64,000 bases of DNA from Notamacropus eugenii (taxonomy: Eukaryota > Chordata > Mammalia > Diprotodontia > Macropodidae): positions 548,759,205-548,823,204 of the forward strand of contig NC_092872.1 of assembly GCF_028372415.1 (NCBI RefSeq), in the 5' to 3' direction. The position numbers and the translations under genes were made by a program. Under the pieces are notes generated by a model. It saw only the letters and a program-made list of their open reading frames with translations. It was not told the DNA's origin and did no database searches. Each line of letters begins with the position of its first letter. Positions within the stretch are counted from its first letter, which is position 1. Positions 34,320 to 46,126 of the stretch are shown piece after piece.

Positions 34320-34480
34320 TGGATTTATTTGGTGGCCACAACGGTTTGCATCTTGGGTCTTATATACTGCCTGTGTGTGACTTTGGGGAAATCATTTAAT
34401 CTGGGCCTCAGTTTTCTCATCAATAAAATGGAATAGATTAAATATTCTCTGAGGTGCCTTAAACTATGAGTCCTGAGTTT
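34320..34480 (+). repeat. CORE-SINE relic
   Basis: GTGTGTGACTTTGGGGAAAT, then CTCAGTTTTCTCATCAATAA and GAGGTGCCTTAAACTATGAG are sense CORE and tail blocks. Confidence 0.65.
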
Positions 34481-35060
34481 TGATGATGCTTTTACATCCT
34501 TTTTATGCATAAATTACTTAGTTCAATTAAAGAGACCTGGATACTCATGGAGATCATAAGACAAACATCAAATCTCAAACCTGAAAAAATGACTGAGAAC
34601 AAAGAAACCTTTTTTAAACCAAGACAAGGCAACCATTTTCTTGAGAACAGACCAATGCAGAACAGTCAGAAATGCCTAGTAAAAATAAACCTGAGATAGG
34701 AGAAATTTTAATTTAATAAAGTTATTGGAAAGGATGCTTCATTCACAGTGACAGTCCCACACCTGGAATTCAGTGTGTTGGAATTGCAGTTGGAAGCCAT
34801 TCAAATTCCTAAGCTTTACTGGGTTCCCACCCCCTCACTTACTAAGTGCCTGAAATTGTATCTGTAGCTAGGTGGAACCATCCAGATTGCAAGATGTGGG
34901 CCCTTAGCCTTCAAAAGGCCCATTGTCTTCTTGTTCCTAGTGGTTCTCCAAGGTATGTTTTCAGGGGCTGAAAATCTCCTATCTCCAATCTTCCCTTATG
35001 GGCAAGTGATGTCTTGACTGAAAGTTTACTCACCTGTCCCTCAGTCAGAGGAATGATAGA
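34481..35060. other. Intergenic stretch, nothing recognised
   Basis: AT-rich sequence with short open frames that have no family match. Confidence 0.45.
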
Positions 35061-35127
35061 ACTTAAAAGCAACTTCAGAGCCATCTGATTCTACCCCTCC
35101 TTTTACAGAGGAAGAAACTGAGGCTCA

Positions 35128-35444
35128 CGTGTATTGGTCCTTCATTGCTGAAGAAGACCATGCCATCAGAGAAATAATGACATGACTTGCACTTGACTTT
35201 GTTTTGAGTGAAGGAGGGCTGTGCAGGTCACCAGCCTCACTTCTCCTCCAGAGCCATCTGAATCCAGTGACCAGATATTTCTCAGGATGACTAGAGATGA
35301 CCCAGGATGAGGCAGTTGGGGTTAAGTGACTTGCCCAAGGTCATACAGCTAGTGAGTGTCAAGTGTCTGAGGTGACATTTGAACTTAGGTCCTCCTGACT
35401 CCTACACTGGTGCTCTATCTACTGCACCACTTAGCTGCCCCCAC
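35128..35444 (-). mobile_element. CORE-SINE with RTE-type tail, full length
   Basis: On minus it starts GGGGGCAGCTAAGTGGTGCA (tRNA-like head) and continues through the CORE (GTATGACCTTGGGCAAGTCA). It switches at about 35310 to a tail shared with RTE-derived repeats here (ACTCAAAACAAAGTCAAGTG, then AGCAATGAAGGACC). A flanking duplication CTGAGGCTCA (35118-35127; 35445-35454) lies in an older antisense CORE-SINE. This is the best complete example of this SINE type in the window. Confidence 0.8.
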
Positions 35445-35454
35445 CTGAGGCTCA

Positions 35455-36535
35455 TAGATGTTACATGATTCTCCTGTGGCCACCCACGTGGTAACTGTGA
35501 AAGGTATGGTTTGAACCCAGGTCCGCTGACTGACATTTATGAGGAATTCTGTGCTCTGATTCAAGCCACTTAAACTCTCTGGGCCTCAGTTTTCTCATCT
35601 TCAAAATAGTGGTGACTGTAATACCTACATCACTGGCATCTTCTGAGAACGAAAAAGTTAATGGACTTGAAAATGGCTTGAAAATTGGAAAGCATTGTGA
35701 GACTTATTAAATACTTAAATATTCCAATGAATCTGTGATTTCATCTATACAGATACACTCCCTCCAGTAATGTAGAGTGCCTGTTCATCTTATGCTACTC
35801 TAACCTATGTCCTTCAGTAAGATCCCTATCAGGGATCCATTCAAAGTTATGGGACCTTATTTCCCCACTTTCCTCCTTTCATTTCTTGTGCAGTACTACC
35901 AATCAAATCAGTATTATCAATGTTCCTGGAAAGAAGGTGCCAATGGACAGCCCTGTGGATCAACTTCCATATGATTCCCCAGATACTCCGTTCCTGATTC
36001 ACCATTCCCATACAAGTATTATTTCTCTCTGCTCCATTACAGTGTAATCTTCTTTAGGGCAAGGATTAACTGGATTTTGGATTTTTGTTCTTAAAACTCA
36101 GCACTGTGCCTATAACATAGTATGTGTTTAATAAATGGGTTTTTTTTGTTCATTCATGCATTTTTGACATTACAAGGATACTAATGGAGTACACGGGCTA
36201 TCCAGTGGTTATTTCTAGATCTTGCCACATGATCAGCCCATTTTCAATGTTCACACATTTCTTTGGTAGTATCCTTTATTCTGCTTTTCCTTCATAATTT
36301 CCCCATACATCTCATCATTATTGTTATTAGAGAAGTTTATATTATTCATCTTGGTAGGAAGATCACCATGGGTCCTCAAAAGGGATCTCAGGAGTATAAA
36401 CTTGGGGAGATCCTATCAAGATGAAACACATTCAACTGTGTGTCTGGTGACTAGTTGTACGTCTGCTGACTAAGGACTACACTGTTGAAGTATAAAGAAA
36501 TTCATCAAAAACTGGCCACCAAATGTTTGGTTTTG
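35455..36535. repeat. CORE-SINE and L2 tail scraps
   Basis: 35455-35530 is the rest of the antisense CORE-SINE. 35565-35715 is a sense CORE-SINE (GGGCCTCAGTTTTCTCATCT). 36035-36135 is an L2-type tail (CAGCACTGTGCCTATAACAT). The remainder (35720-36030 and 36140-36530) shows nothing I can assign. Confidence 0.5.
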
Positions 36536-36884
36536 GTTTGTTTGTTTGTTTGTTTTTATGGCTGCTATGACTCAACTCACAAAAATTGAGTAATCTGATG
36601 CTGCATTATGAGTGTTCACAGTCCTCTCCTCAGACTCCTGACTTCACCAGGGCATAGGATGGTAGTCCAAAAGTCACCCCAGATGCAAAGCCTAGTAAAA
36701 GGCAAGGCCAACATTAACTGGTAAGCACATGGCTACTCTTCTCTAGGATGATGTTACTATGAACCAATCCCCCTGATGTAGGAATTTAGGATCGTAGATC
36801 TTGTTCAAGGAATTCCCCAATCAAGTAGATGAGGTTACAGGAACATATAATTGCAGGAAGGGCTTAGCTGAGGCCAGTTCTCTG
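36536..36884. other. (GTTT)n tract and unassigned sequence
   Basis: A short (TTTG)n run at about 36531-36557, then unassigned sequence up to the next SINE. Confidence 0.5.
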
Positions 36885-37136
36885 GTTGTGGTTGTTCAGT
36901 CATGTCTGACTTTTCATGACCCCATTTGGGCTTTCTTGGCAAAGATACTAGAGCAGTTTGCCATTTCCTTCTCCAGAATTTTTACATTTTACAGCTGAGG
37001 AAACTGAAGGAAACAGGTTAAGTGACTTGCCTAGGGTCAGTCAGCTACTAAGGGTCTAAAACTGGATTTGAATCCAGGAAGATGAGTCTTCCTGACTTCA
37101 GACTAGGTGCTCTATCCACTGCACCACCTGCTGCAA
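36885..37136 (-). mobile_element. CORE-SINE with BovB/RTE-like tail (MAR1-type)
   Basis: On minus: head and CORE (from GCAGGTGGTGCAGTGGATAG), then tail GGAGAAGGAAATGGCAAACT, and at the end CATGACTGAACAA. Full structure visible. Confidence 0.85.
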
Positions 37137-37566
37137 GGGCAATATTCTTACCACTACCCTATGTTACTTCACATAACTACAATATTACTTGCAAAATATC
37201 ATGGGCAGACATGAGTTTCAGAGTTTAGTCCAAGAGATATAGAAATTCTTATCAGCCAGAAGTACCTGGTTCTTGAATAATTATCACTTTCAATGAGCCT
37301 GAAATCTATAGCCTGTGGTCCTACAGCTTCATTCTTGCCAATAAATTCAGCTTTACTGGGAACATTACTCCTGAGCAAGGCCTCCAAGGTGAAGCCGAAG
37401 CACCTGGGAGAGAAGGAGCTAGCAGCTTTCTATCAGTGAGGGTTGCTTCTATACTCTGGCCTGACCTTGACCAGCTTGGTTCACCAACCAGCCTCTACCT
37501 CATTGTTGTCATCTTCAACTTCTCGCAAGCTTTGCATATCCAATCAGTTGCCAAACCTTTCCATTT
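37137..37566. other. Unassigned intergenic sequence
   Basis: No recognised repeat or gene signal. Confidence 0.4.
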
Positions 37567-38180
37567 CTTTTTTTTTTAAGTAATTAATTAATTTTTATTT
37601 TTCAACATTCATTTACTTCCATAAGCTTTTGAGTTTTACATTTCTCCCCCTGTCTTCCTTCCCTCCTCCCCAATTTGATTTAGGCTCTACATATACATTC
37701 ATATTAAACATTTTCACATTAGTCGTATTGTAAAGAAGAATTAAGACCAATGGGAACAACCATGAGAAAGAAAAAATAAAATAAAACAACAACAAAAAAG
37801 AGAGCAAATAGTATGGTTCTATCTGCATTCTGACTCCATAGTTCTTTCTCTAGATGTGAACAGCATTTCCATCATGAGTCTTTTGGAGTTGTCTTAGATC
37901 CTTGCCTTGCTGAGAAGAGTCAAGCCTATGAAAGTTAGTCATTGTACAATATGGTTGTTACTGTGTACAATGTTATCCTGGTTCTGCTAACTTCACTCAG
38001 CATCAGTTTATGTAAGTCTTTTCAGGTTTTTCTGAAGTCTGCCTGTTTATCATTTATTATAACACAGTAGTATTCCATTGCATTCATATACCACAACTTG
38101 TTCAGCCATTCCCCAACTGATGGATATCCCCGCAATTTCCAATTCTTGGCCACCACAAAAAGTGCTACTATAACAAACCT
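37567..38180 (-). mobile_element. L1 LINE 3' end: ORF2 C-terminus and 3' UTR
   Basis: 5'-truncated L1 on minus. The ORF2 C-terminus is readable as ALFVVAKNWKLRGYPSVGEW, then LNKLWYMNAMEYYC (38005-38170), which corresponds to the conserved AKTWN...MEYY end of mammalian L1 ORF2. The 3' UTR and A-rich end follow to 37567. Confidence 0.85.
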
Positions 38181-38231
38181 TGTCACTGCTAACTCTACAC
38201 TATCCTTCACACAGTGAGTACCTCTTTCCAC

Positions 38232-38644
38232 CATTTCTACTATCTTCCACTAAGGACTATTTTATGGAGAACTCGCATGGGGCAGGCGATCACATGGTGG
38301 TCAGAAGAAATGATGCAAGGTACTCTCAAAGTCTCTCTCAAGAACTTTGGATTTGATTGTGGGACATGGGAGACACTGGCACAGGACTGCTCAGCATGGC
38401 GTGCCCACATCAGAAAAGGTGCAGTGTGCTATGAGCAAAGCAGAATTGAAACAGCACAAAGTAAATGTAGGATGTGCAAATTCGGAGTAACTACCTCAAA
38501 TGTTCACATGGACTATCTGTGCCCAATCTGTGGTAGAGCATTCCAAGTTCGGATTGGTCTGATCAGCCAGTCATATACGTTGAAACTTCACTTTATCATG
38601 GTGATGTCATTTTGGTCCTCCTCAAGTACAAAGGACAACAACCA
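38232..38644 (+). mobile_element. RTE LINE 3' end with C-terminal zinc finger
   Basis: 5'-truncated RTE. An open frame through most of it reads SLKNFGFDCGTWETLAQDCS, WRAHIRKG, then CRMCKFGVTTSNVHMDYLCP and ICGRAFQVRIGLISQ. The last part is a C2H2-like finger (C-x2-C-x12) in which the first His is changed to Gln. Flanking AGTACCTCTTTCCAC (38217-38231) and AGTACCTCTTTCTAC (38645-38659) form a 15-bp target-site duplication. It ends AAGTACAAAGGACAACAACC. Confidence 0.85.
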
Positions 38645-38853
38645 TAGTACCTCTTTCTACTCATACAACTAACCACCCAGATTGAGGACCTCATTAGCTC
38701 TTGACTTCACAATTGCAATATACTCCTAATTTGTCTCCTTGCCTAAGCCTGCCTCTCTCTACTCCAGTCCATCCTCCACACACCTGTGAAAGTGACTTTC
38801 CTAAATGTAGATCTCACCATGTCACACTGCTATCCAATTTACTTCAATATCTC

Positions 38854-39098
38854 TTGTTGTTCAATTGTTTTCAACTCCTTATCACACCATCTGAGGTTTT
38901 CTTGGCAAAGATAATAGAATCATTTGCCATTTCCTTCTCTAGCTCATTTTACAGATGGGGAAACTGATGCAAGCAGGGTTAAGTGACTTGTCTAGGGTGA
39001 GCCAGCTAGTAAGTATTTAAGGCTGGATTTGAACTCAGTAAGATGAGTCTTCCTGATTCCAGGCCTGGTGCACTATCTACTGTGCCACCTAGTTACCT
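38854..39098 (-). mobile_element. CORE-SINE with BovB/RTE-like tail (MAR1-type)
   Basis: On minus: AGGTGGCACAGTAGATAGTG head, CORE, then AGAGAAGGAAATGGCAAATG and the 3' end TTGAACAACAAG. Confidence 0.85.
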
Positions 39099-39387
39099 CA
39101 AGGATCAAACAAAAATTCTCTTCAGCATTTAAAGTTTTTCACAACCTGACTCAACCTACCTTTTCAGTCTTATTACACATTACTTCCCATCATGAACAGT
39201 TGAATTGGCCTTCTTCATGCTTCTCATCATGCTTCACCTTCCATTTCTGTGTCTTTACACCAGCTATCTTCTGCCTCTTTCCTCACCTTTACCTCTTAGG
39301 TTACCTAATTTCTTTCAAGGCTCAGTTGAATCACCACTTTCTAAATGAAACCTTTCCTCTTTCCCAGGCTATTAGCCTGTTCCCTCA

Positions 39388-39829
39388 GATTATAATGATA
39401 ACAATAGCTAATATTTATGTGCCAGGCACTGTACTAAATATTTTACAATTATTAACTCATGACAACCTGATCTTCACAATAACCCTGGGAATTGTGCTAT
39501 TATTGTCTCAATTTTATAGATCAGGAAACTGAGGCAGACATGGGTTAAATGACTTGCCCAGGGTCACATATCTAGTAGATATCTGAGGCCAAATTTAAAC
39601 TCAGGTCTTCCTGATTCCAGGCTCAGCACTCTATCCAATGCAACACCTAAATTACCTTATATTTGTTTATTAGCTATGGATAGTTATTAGATGTTAGGTA
39701 TAAGATACCACCTACCCCCAGGGTTGTTGTAAGGATCAAATGAGGTAATGTTTGTTAAACATGATTAGCTCAGTGCCTGACATATAGTAGGTACTTAATA
39801 AACACCAATTTTTCTTCCATCTTCTGCAC
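39388..39829. repeat. CORE-SINE relics on both strands
   Basis: 39388-39650 is antisense (GATCAGGAAACTGAGGCAGA, TGACTTGCCCAGGGTCACAT). 39690-39815 is a sense 3' part (GGGTTGTTGTAAGGATCAAA, then TATAGTAGGTACTTAATAAA). Confidence 0.7.
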
Positions 39830-39959
39830 TGTCTCCCCCAGTTAGGTTGTAAATTCCTTCAGATTAGGGACTATTTCAACTTTGCATTTGTGTCTCCAGC
39901 ACCTAACATAGTACCTGGCACCTAACAGACTGATGAGCACTTAAGAAGTATTTGTGATC

Positions 39960-40330
39960 AATTGTCTTTTACCTACTTGCTCAGTGGTGAGACATCTGGG
40001 TCAAAAGGTATGACCGGTTTAGTGACTTTTCTCATAGAATTCCAAATTGTTTTTCAGAATGGCTGGGTTGATTCACCAGACCTTTCACCCTGTGCTATAT
40101 TAACCATGTCCCTCCAACTTTGACTATTTCTTTCCTTCCTTGTCTTTCTCATTTGCTGAGAGTAAGATGAAAGTTACGAGGCTTATTTTAGTTTGGATTT
40201 TTCTTCTTATTAGTGATCTGGAGCAGTCTTTGAAATGGTTCTTGATAGTTCATAATTCTTTTGTAAGATGGACATGTTCCTTTTCTATTTAATCTGTTAT
40301 CTATTTTCCACTTATTCCTTTGTCATATAT
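39960..40330 (-). repeat. Old L1 ORF2 fragment
   Basis: Antisense L1 ORF2 C-terminal region: GGGTCAAAAGGTATGACCGG, then TTCCAAATTGTTTTTCAGAA and GGCTGGGTTGATTCACCAGA, aligned in order with 47635-47720. Too decayed for a protein reading. Confidence 0.55.
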
Positions 40331-42896
40331 TTTGTGTTAATAATTCAATTGAACAGCTATTTAATTAGTTCAGGGAGGAGGCCAAGTCCCGTAACATCTT
40401 GGAGTTCATTTTTCTCTTCTGTGAAGTGAATGTGTTAGACTAAGTGATCTCTAAGGTCCTTGGGGTTCTAAATCCAAGTATAACCCAATAGAACGTAAGT
40501 TCTTTTAGGGCAGCATTGTATAATATTTGACTCACAGTAGCTACTCATGCTTGTTAATTGATTGTTGACTAACCATATGACCCTGGTCCAATTATTTCAT
40601 TTCTCTGAGCCTTACAGGGCTGTTGTAAAAGAAGCACTTTGGGACCCTTCGATAAAACCATGCGACTCAAACAGACAAGTTCAAGGACCCCTTAACAGCT
40701 CTTAACACCACTAATAGTAAAAGCAGCAGCAGCAACTAGCATTTATGCAGTGCTTTAAGGTTTTAAAAGTGCTTTGTAAATATTAATCCAAATATTTAGA
40801 GGTTATTTAGTTATTATTAAATTTATATTCTAAATTATTATGTTTGGAAATTATTATTATCATTATTGTTATTAAGAACATTTTGAAGACGATGGGTATG
40901 ATGGTGAAACCTGAGTCAGCAACTGACAGTAGATGTGTGAAATGTTGATTGGACACAAGACTAGCTCTCTTCAGTTCTCTGAATGAGCTCAGGACTGAGG
41001 CTGAGAAAGGACTGCTGGCCACTCCTTGGGACTCTCTCCTTCCTCAGCCTTTATGACAGTTTTCTCTCGGTTCTCCCTCTGCCTTCTGTAGACATTCTTC
41101 ACTTCTTCAATGGCCTCCTTAAACGGTGATGCCCAAACTCCTGTTAAGATCTGACAAGGTCATAGAGATTCTTTAATTGCTGGTTTGGGAGCCTGAGGAT
41201 ATAGAAGATATCCAGGATAAAGGAGGAATTGAGAGAAATCTTGAAGAAAAAAAATTAAGCCAGTTTCCATCTTGGGAAAATCACTGAATATAGAGTCAAT
41301 ATTTTTGATAATACACAATTTCATCTACAATGTTGTTGTCATTAAAACTCTCCCAGAACCCTTAGTTCACAGTGTGAATACTGCTCAGGGGAATGCTACT
41401 TTTTGAAATTAAAGACATCTTATTTTAGCTCTAAAAGACTAAGGAGGGTGGGAGACTGCTGGCCCAAATGGAGAAGAGTCCAAGATCTTGATGCTAGAAA
41501 TAACTCCCATTTCTATTGAACTCCCACCTTTACAAAGTACTTTCCCCATAACTACTCCATGATGCAGTTAGCTGATTAATAGCTCTATTTTTATAGATAA
41601 AGAACATTTCTCAAACTGGGTTTAGACTAGTCTACATCCCTATAACATTAGAAGAATGGGATGCCCTGCCTATATTTACATCCTGGTTTTACACATTCCC
41701 TTCAACTAGCCACACATTAACCCTGAACGCAGTTTTTTGGAGTGTACCTCTTCCTATGTCCCTGGACCATGTGTGTTCTTATGTATACCTTGCTCCATTG
41801 ATAATGTGTATTCTCAGGAGTAACTTCCAGGTATGCCCCAAATGAGGACAGGAGGAAGCTTTCTTTTTCTTGTGTTACTTGCTTAAATATCTTTTCTTTT
41901 GGAAATATATCCTTTGGATATATTTGGGGATATATTTGGAATGTATTTGGAAATGAATATCCTCTATCTCATAAAAGCAAACATGTTAGTGTTTACTAGT
42001 GAATCTTGAGGCTGAGTTTTTAACCCACAGTGTGCCTCATACCTGAGGTAGCTTTTCTGGAGGCTCACACATAAAAGGGGGGATCCTAATGGCTACAACA
42101 GGAAGGTTGAGAGCTAAAGTAATCGTCTGGGACAGAAACTGGGGACTTAGTGGTAGAAGCAGCTCCCTCCCTCCCAGAAATATTTCTTCAATAAAACATT
42201 TTTTAGATATTGTTGCTAAGCACTGGTTTATAGAAAGTTAGAGCTGGGAAAGATCTTCAAAATTACATAGGCCAACCCACCTCATTTGGCAGATGAGGAA
42301 ACTGGGGCCTAAAGCATGGGAGTGACTTTTTCGAGTCACACAGACTCACACACAGTGGGGAAGCTGGCATTCAGATTCAGATCTCCTGACTCCTAAATCA
42401 ACGCTCTTTATGAGAACACTGGGTTTAGGGTCGGAAGACCTGAATTTAAGTCTTGTTCTGATATTTATTAGCTGTGAGACTTTGAAACAGTTCTCTCTCC
42501 TCTTTGAGCCTCAGTTTAGTGACTACTTTCAAAGACCAGAGTGAGAAACAGTCATGAGTATGGAAGTACTTTATAATCATTAGACTCTGAAAGAAGTCAG
42601 CCTGAGTCTAAAGAAAATTTAGTAGCAGGGGAAAGAATTTTACTGAAATGCAAAGCTCTACCTCCACTTCAGTCATCTCTGGGTGCCTCATAGTGGCATG
42701 GGGGTGACCCTGAGTTCTCAGACATAATGCTAGTGGGGCACAAGTTCTGGCAGGGCCTCTCAAGAGGAGTCACCTTTCAGTAAAAGCCCAGAGATGACTT
42801 GTGATTCTGACCTAGCTAAGTAGAGAGAGTCTCAGCATTGTCAGGTTGGCCACTAAAGATGAATGCTTTTAGCACAGAAGTTACAAAGATTGTCAG
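40331..42896. other. Intergenic stretch, a few CORE-SINE relics
   Basis: SINE relics lie at 40720-40790 (AGCATTTATGCAGTGCTTTA), 42230-42405 (antisense; GGCAGATGAGGAAACTGGGG) and 42420-42600 (sense; TTGAGCCTCAGTTTAGTGAC). A run of TTTGGATATATTTGGGGATA and close variants at 41900-41960 is a small local repeat. Elsewhere nothing is recognised. Confidence 0.5.
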
Positions 42897-43112
42897 CCAA
42901 GGCCTTAGCCTAAAAGGGCTAGGGCCTCTCATTGCATCCTGGGTCATCTCCAGTCATCCTGATGAGTATCTGGCCCCACATGGCTCTGGAGGAGAAAGTA
43001 AGGCTGGTGACTTTGCACAGCCCTCCCTCACTCAAATCAAAATCAACTGCAAATCATGTCATCATTTCCCTGGCCCTCACAGTCCTCTTTGAAAATGAAG
43101 GACAAACACAAG
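42897..43112 (+). repeat. RTE-tailed SINE 3' part
   Basis: GCCTTAGCCTAAAAGGGCTA, then CATTGCATCCTGGGTCATCT, TGGCTCTGGAGGAGAAAGTA and GAAAATGAAGGACAAACACA. The same order occurs at 54.27 and 57.47 kb. No tRNA-like head. Confidence 0.75.
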
Positions 43113-44030
43113 AAGAGGTTATTACCTGAGGGAGTCCCCCTATCCCCCATGCCAAGGAGCATTTTGCTTAAATTTGTGTCTAGGGATTGTCCTACCAGTC
43201 AGTGCCTGACCTTATTCAGCAGTAGTGAGCAGGTATTGTCAATCAAGCACTAATTCCCCACATACTATGACTGCTCTCTGACACAAGAGGGTACTCTGGG
43301 GTAACAGTTGAGTTCTCTTTGGCTCTCAGGGAGCTGACTGTCTCTCTTTCGTCACCTTCAAAACTTTCCGTCTATGTCATTTCTTCCATTCCTTCCAGTA
43401 TAGTAAATCTTAGGATGCAAAGTTGGCAAATGAAGCCAAGAGAGAATGTCAACATACTGGCAAATGTCTATTATAAACAGAATGTGAGTTCTGGCTTTGT
43501 TTATAAACCCTGAGGCATGAAGTGTTCAATATGCGTGTGTTAGCACAGGCACTCTCACAATCCTTTAATAATGAGTTTTCTACAGAAAAAGAAAGAAAGA
43601 AATACCCAGATTATTCCAAGGCTCCAGACCAAGGCCTTCTCACAAGGGGTCAATGCTATTCACTGAGGAAAGAGAGAGGTTCCATGTCTATTTTGGCCTC
43701 CAAGGCTACTATCACATCACTAAATACAATGAGCCAGAAGAAAGCAATAGTCAGTCTATGGCCTCTCAGTTTAACTTTTAAGGAAAATACTTATGATTGA
43801 TAGACACCACAACCTGGGATTTTAACAATGAATGACATGCACGACGATTTAATGTTTTTAGTGGAAGGAAAAGAGGATGACTGTAGCCAGAGGAACCAGG
43901 TTTGAATCACAGCATGGCTTGTTACCTGCATGACTTTGGGCCAGTCTAAACTTCTGCATTCAGCTTCTTCATATGTAAAATAAGGAGTATAGAATGCTTC
44001 CAGAATGAACCTTAGATTTAGAGCAGAGTT
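43113..44030. other. Intergenic stretch, nothing recognised
   Basis: No repeat family, splice-flanked frame or RNA gene seen. Short frames (64-92 codons) lack any match I recognise. Confidence 0.45.
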
Positions 44031-44871
44031 TTGGTTTTTTTTAAAAAATTTATTTATTTATTTAACTTTTCAACATTCATTTCTACAAAATTTTGGGTTC
44101 CAAATTTTCTCCCCATTTCTCCCCTCCCCCACTGCAAAACACCGAGTATTCTAATTGCCCCTATCACCAATCTGCCCTCCCTTCTAACATCCCTCCCTTC
44201 CCTTATCCCTATCTTCTCTTTTGTCCTGTAGGGCAAGATAACTTTCTATATCCCTTTACCTGTATTTCTGTTTCCTAGTTGCAAGAACAATGCTCAACAG
44301 TTCTTCCTAAAACTTTGAGTTCCAACTTCTCCCCATCCCTCCCTCCCCACCCATTCACTTTGGGAAGGCAGGCAATTCAATATAGGCCATATCTGTGTAG
44401 TTTTGCAAATGACTTCCATAATAGTCATGTTGTGTATGACTAACTATAATCCCCTCCATCCTATCCTGCCCCCCATTGCTTCTATTCTCTCTTTTAATCC
44501 TGTTCCTCCCCAAGAGTGTTGACTTCAAATTGCTCCCTCCTCCCACTGCCCTCCCTTCCATCATCCCCCCCACCCTGCTGATCCCCTTCTCCCCCACTTT
44601 CCTGTATTGTAAGATAGGTTTTCATACCAAAATGAGTGTGCATTTTATTCCTTCCTTTAGTTGAATGTGATGAGAGTAAGCTTCATGTTTTTTCTCTCAC
44701 CTCCCCTCTTTTTCCCTCCACTGAAATGTCTTTTATTTGCCTCTTTTATGAGAGATAGCCTGCCTCACTCCATTTCTCCCTTTTTCCTCCTAATATATTT
44801 CTCTCTCACGGCTTAATTTCATTTTTTTAAGATATGATCCCATCCTATTCAATTCACCCTGTGCTCTGTCG

Positions 44872-44872
<1 letters not shown>

Positions 44873-44930
<58 letters not shown>
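44873..44930. repeat. (TC)n(TG)n compound microsatellite
   Basis: About 20 bp of TC followed by about 34 bp of TG, in the 3' UTR of element C at the place where element B has (CA)n. Confidence 0.9.
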
Positions 44931-44932
<2 letters not shown>

Positions 44933-45054
44933 CCCACCAACTACCCAGATACTGAAAAAAGTTTCATGAGTTACAAATATTGTCTTTCCATGTAGGAATG
45001 TAAACAGTTCAACTTTAGTAAGTCCCTTATGATTTCTCTTTGCTGTTTACCCTT

Positions 45055-46126
45055 TCATGCTTCTCTTGATTCTTGTGTTTGAAGGTCAAATTTTCTTTTC
45101 AGCTCTGGTCTTTTCATCAAAAATGCTTGAAAGTCCTCTATTTCATTGAAAGACCATTTTTTCCCCTGAAGTATTATACTCAGTTTTGCTGGGTAGGTGA
45201 TTCTTGGTTTTAGTCCTAGTTCCTTTGACTTCTAGAATATCATATTCCATGCCCTGCGATCCCTTAATGCTGCTAGATCTTGTGTTATCCTGATTGTATT
45301 TCCACAATACTTGAATTGTTTCTTTCTAGCTGCTTGCAATATTTTTCCTTGACCTGGGAACTCTGGAATTTGGCCACAATGTTCCTAGGAGTTCCTCTTT
45401 TTGGATCTCTTTCAGGAAGTGATCAGTGGATTCTTTCAATACTTATTTTGCCCTCTGTTTCTAGAATCTCAGGGCAGTTTTCCTTGATAATTTCATGAAA
45501 GATGATGTCTAGGCTCTTTTTTTGATCATGGCTTTCAGGTAGTCCCATAATTTTTAAATTGTCTCTCCTGGATCTACTTTCCAGGTCAGTTTTTTTCCAG
45601 TGAGATATTCCATTTTTTCATTCTTTTGGTTTTGTTTTGTGATCTCTTGGTTTCTCATAATGTCATTAGCCTCCATCTGTTCCATTTTAATTTTTAAAGA
45701 ACTATTTTCTTCAGTGAGCTTTTGAACCTCCTTTTCCATTTGGCTGTTTCTGCTTTTTAAAGCATTCTTCTCCTCACTGGCTTTTTGAACCTCTTTTGCC
45801 AATTGAGTTAGCCTATTTTTCAAGGTGTTATTTTCTTCAGCATTTTTTTGGGTCTCCTTTAGCAAGGTGTTGACCTGCTTTTCATGCTTTTCTTGCATCT
45901 CTCTCATTTCTCTTCCCAGTTTTTCCTCCACCTCTCTAACTTGATTTTCAAAATCCTTTTTGAGCTCTTCCATGGCCTTGGATGTTTGGGATGCAGAAGC
46001 CTTGACTTTTATGTCTTTCCCTGATGGTAAGCATTGTCCTTCCTCATCCAAAAGAATGGGAGAAGATATCTGTTCACCAAGAAATTAACCTTCTATAGTC
46101 TTATTTTTTTTCCCTTTTTTGGGCAT
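45055..46126 (-). pseudogene. L1-type ORF1 relic of element C
   Basis: ORF1 from ATG at 46126 (MPKKGKKNKTIEG, then an in-frame TAA where element B has a Tyr codon) to TGA at 45057-45055. A 165-codon open stretch (45554-46051) covers the linker and the whole coiled coil. It ends at the same 1-nt frameshift as element B, followed by the off-frame end YLTGKKLTWKVDPGETI. RRM-like and C-terminal domains continue in other frames. Apart from these breaks the sequence is well preserved, so the copy is fairly young. Confidence 0.87.

Larger units (their letters stand above)
38185..39950 (+). mobile_element. L2 LINE relic with three younger insertions
   Basis: Sense L2 blocks are seen at 38645-38853 (TTGCAATATACTCCTAATTT, CCATGTCACACTGCTATCCA), 39099-39387 (AAAGTTTTTCACAACCTGAC) and 39830-39950 (tail GGTTGTAAATTCCTTCAGAT, then CCTAACATAGTACCTGGCAC). 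They are separated by an RTE fragment, a MAR1-type SINE and a CORE-SINE. Confidence 0.7.

Noticed and set aside
38214..38672. 152-codon frame that looks like a host zinc-finger gene fragment.
   Set aside because: The Cys-x2-Cys finger is the C-terminal part of an RTE retrotransposon, with a target-site duplication around it.
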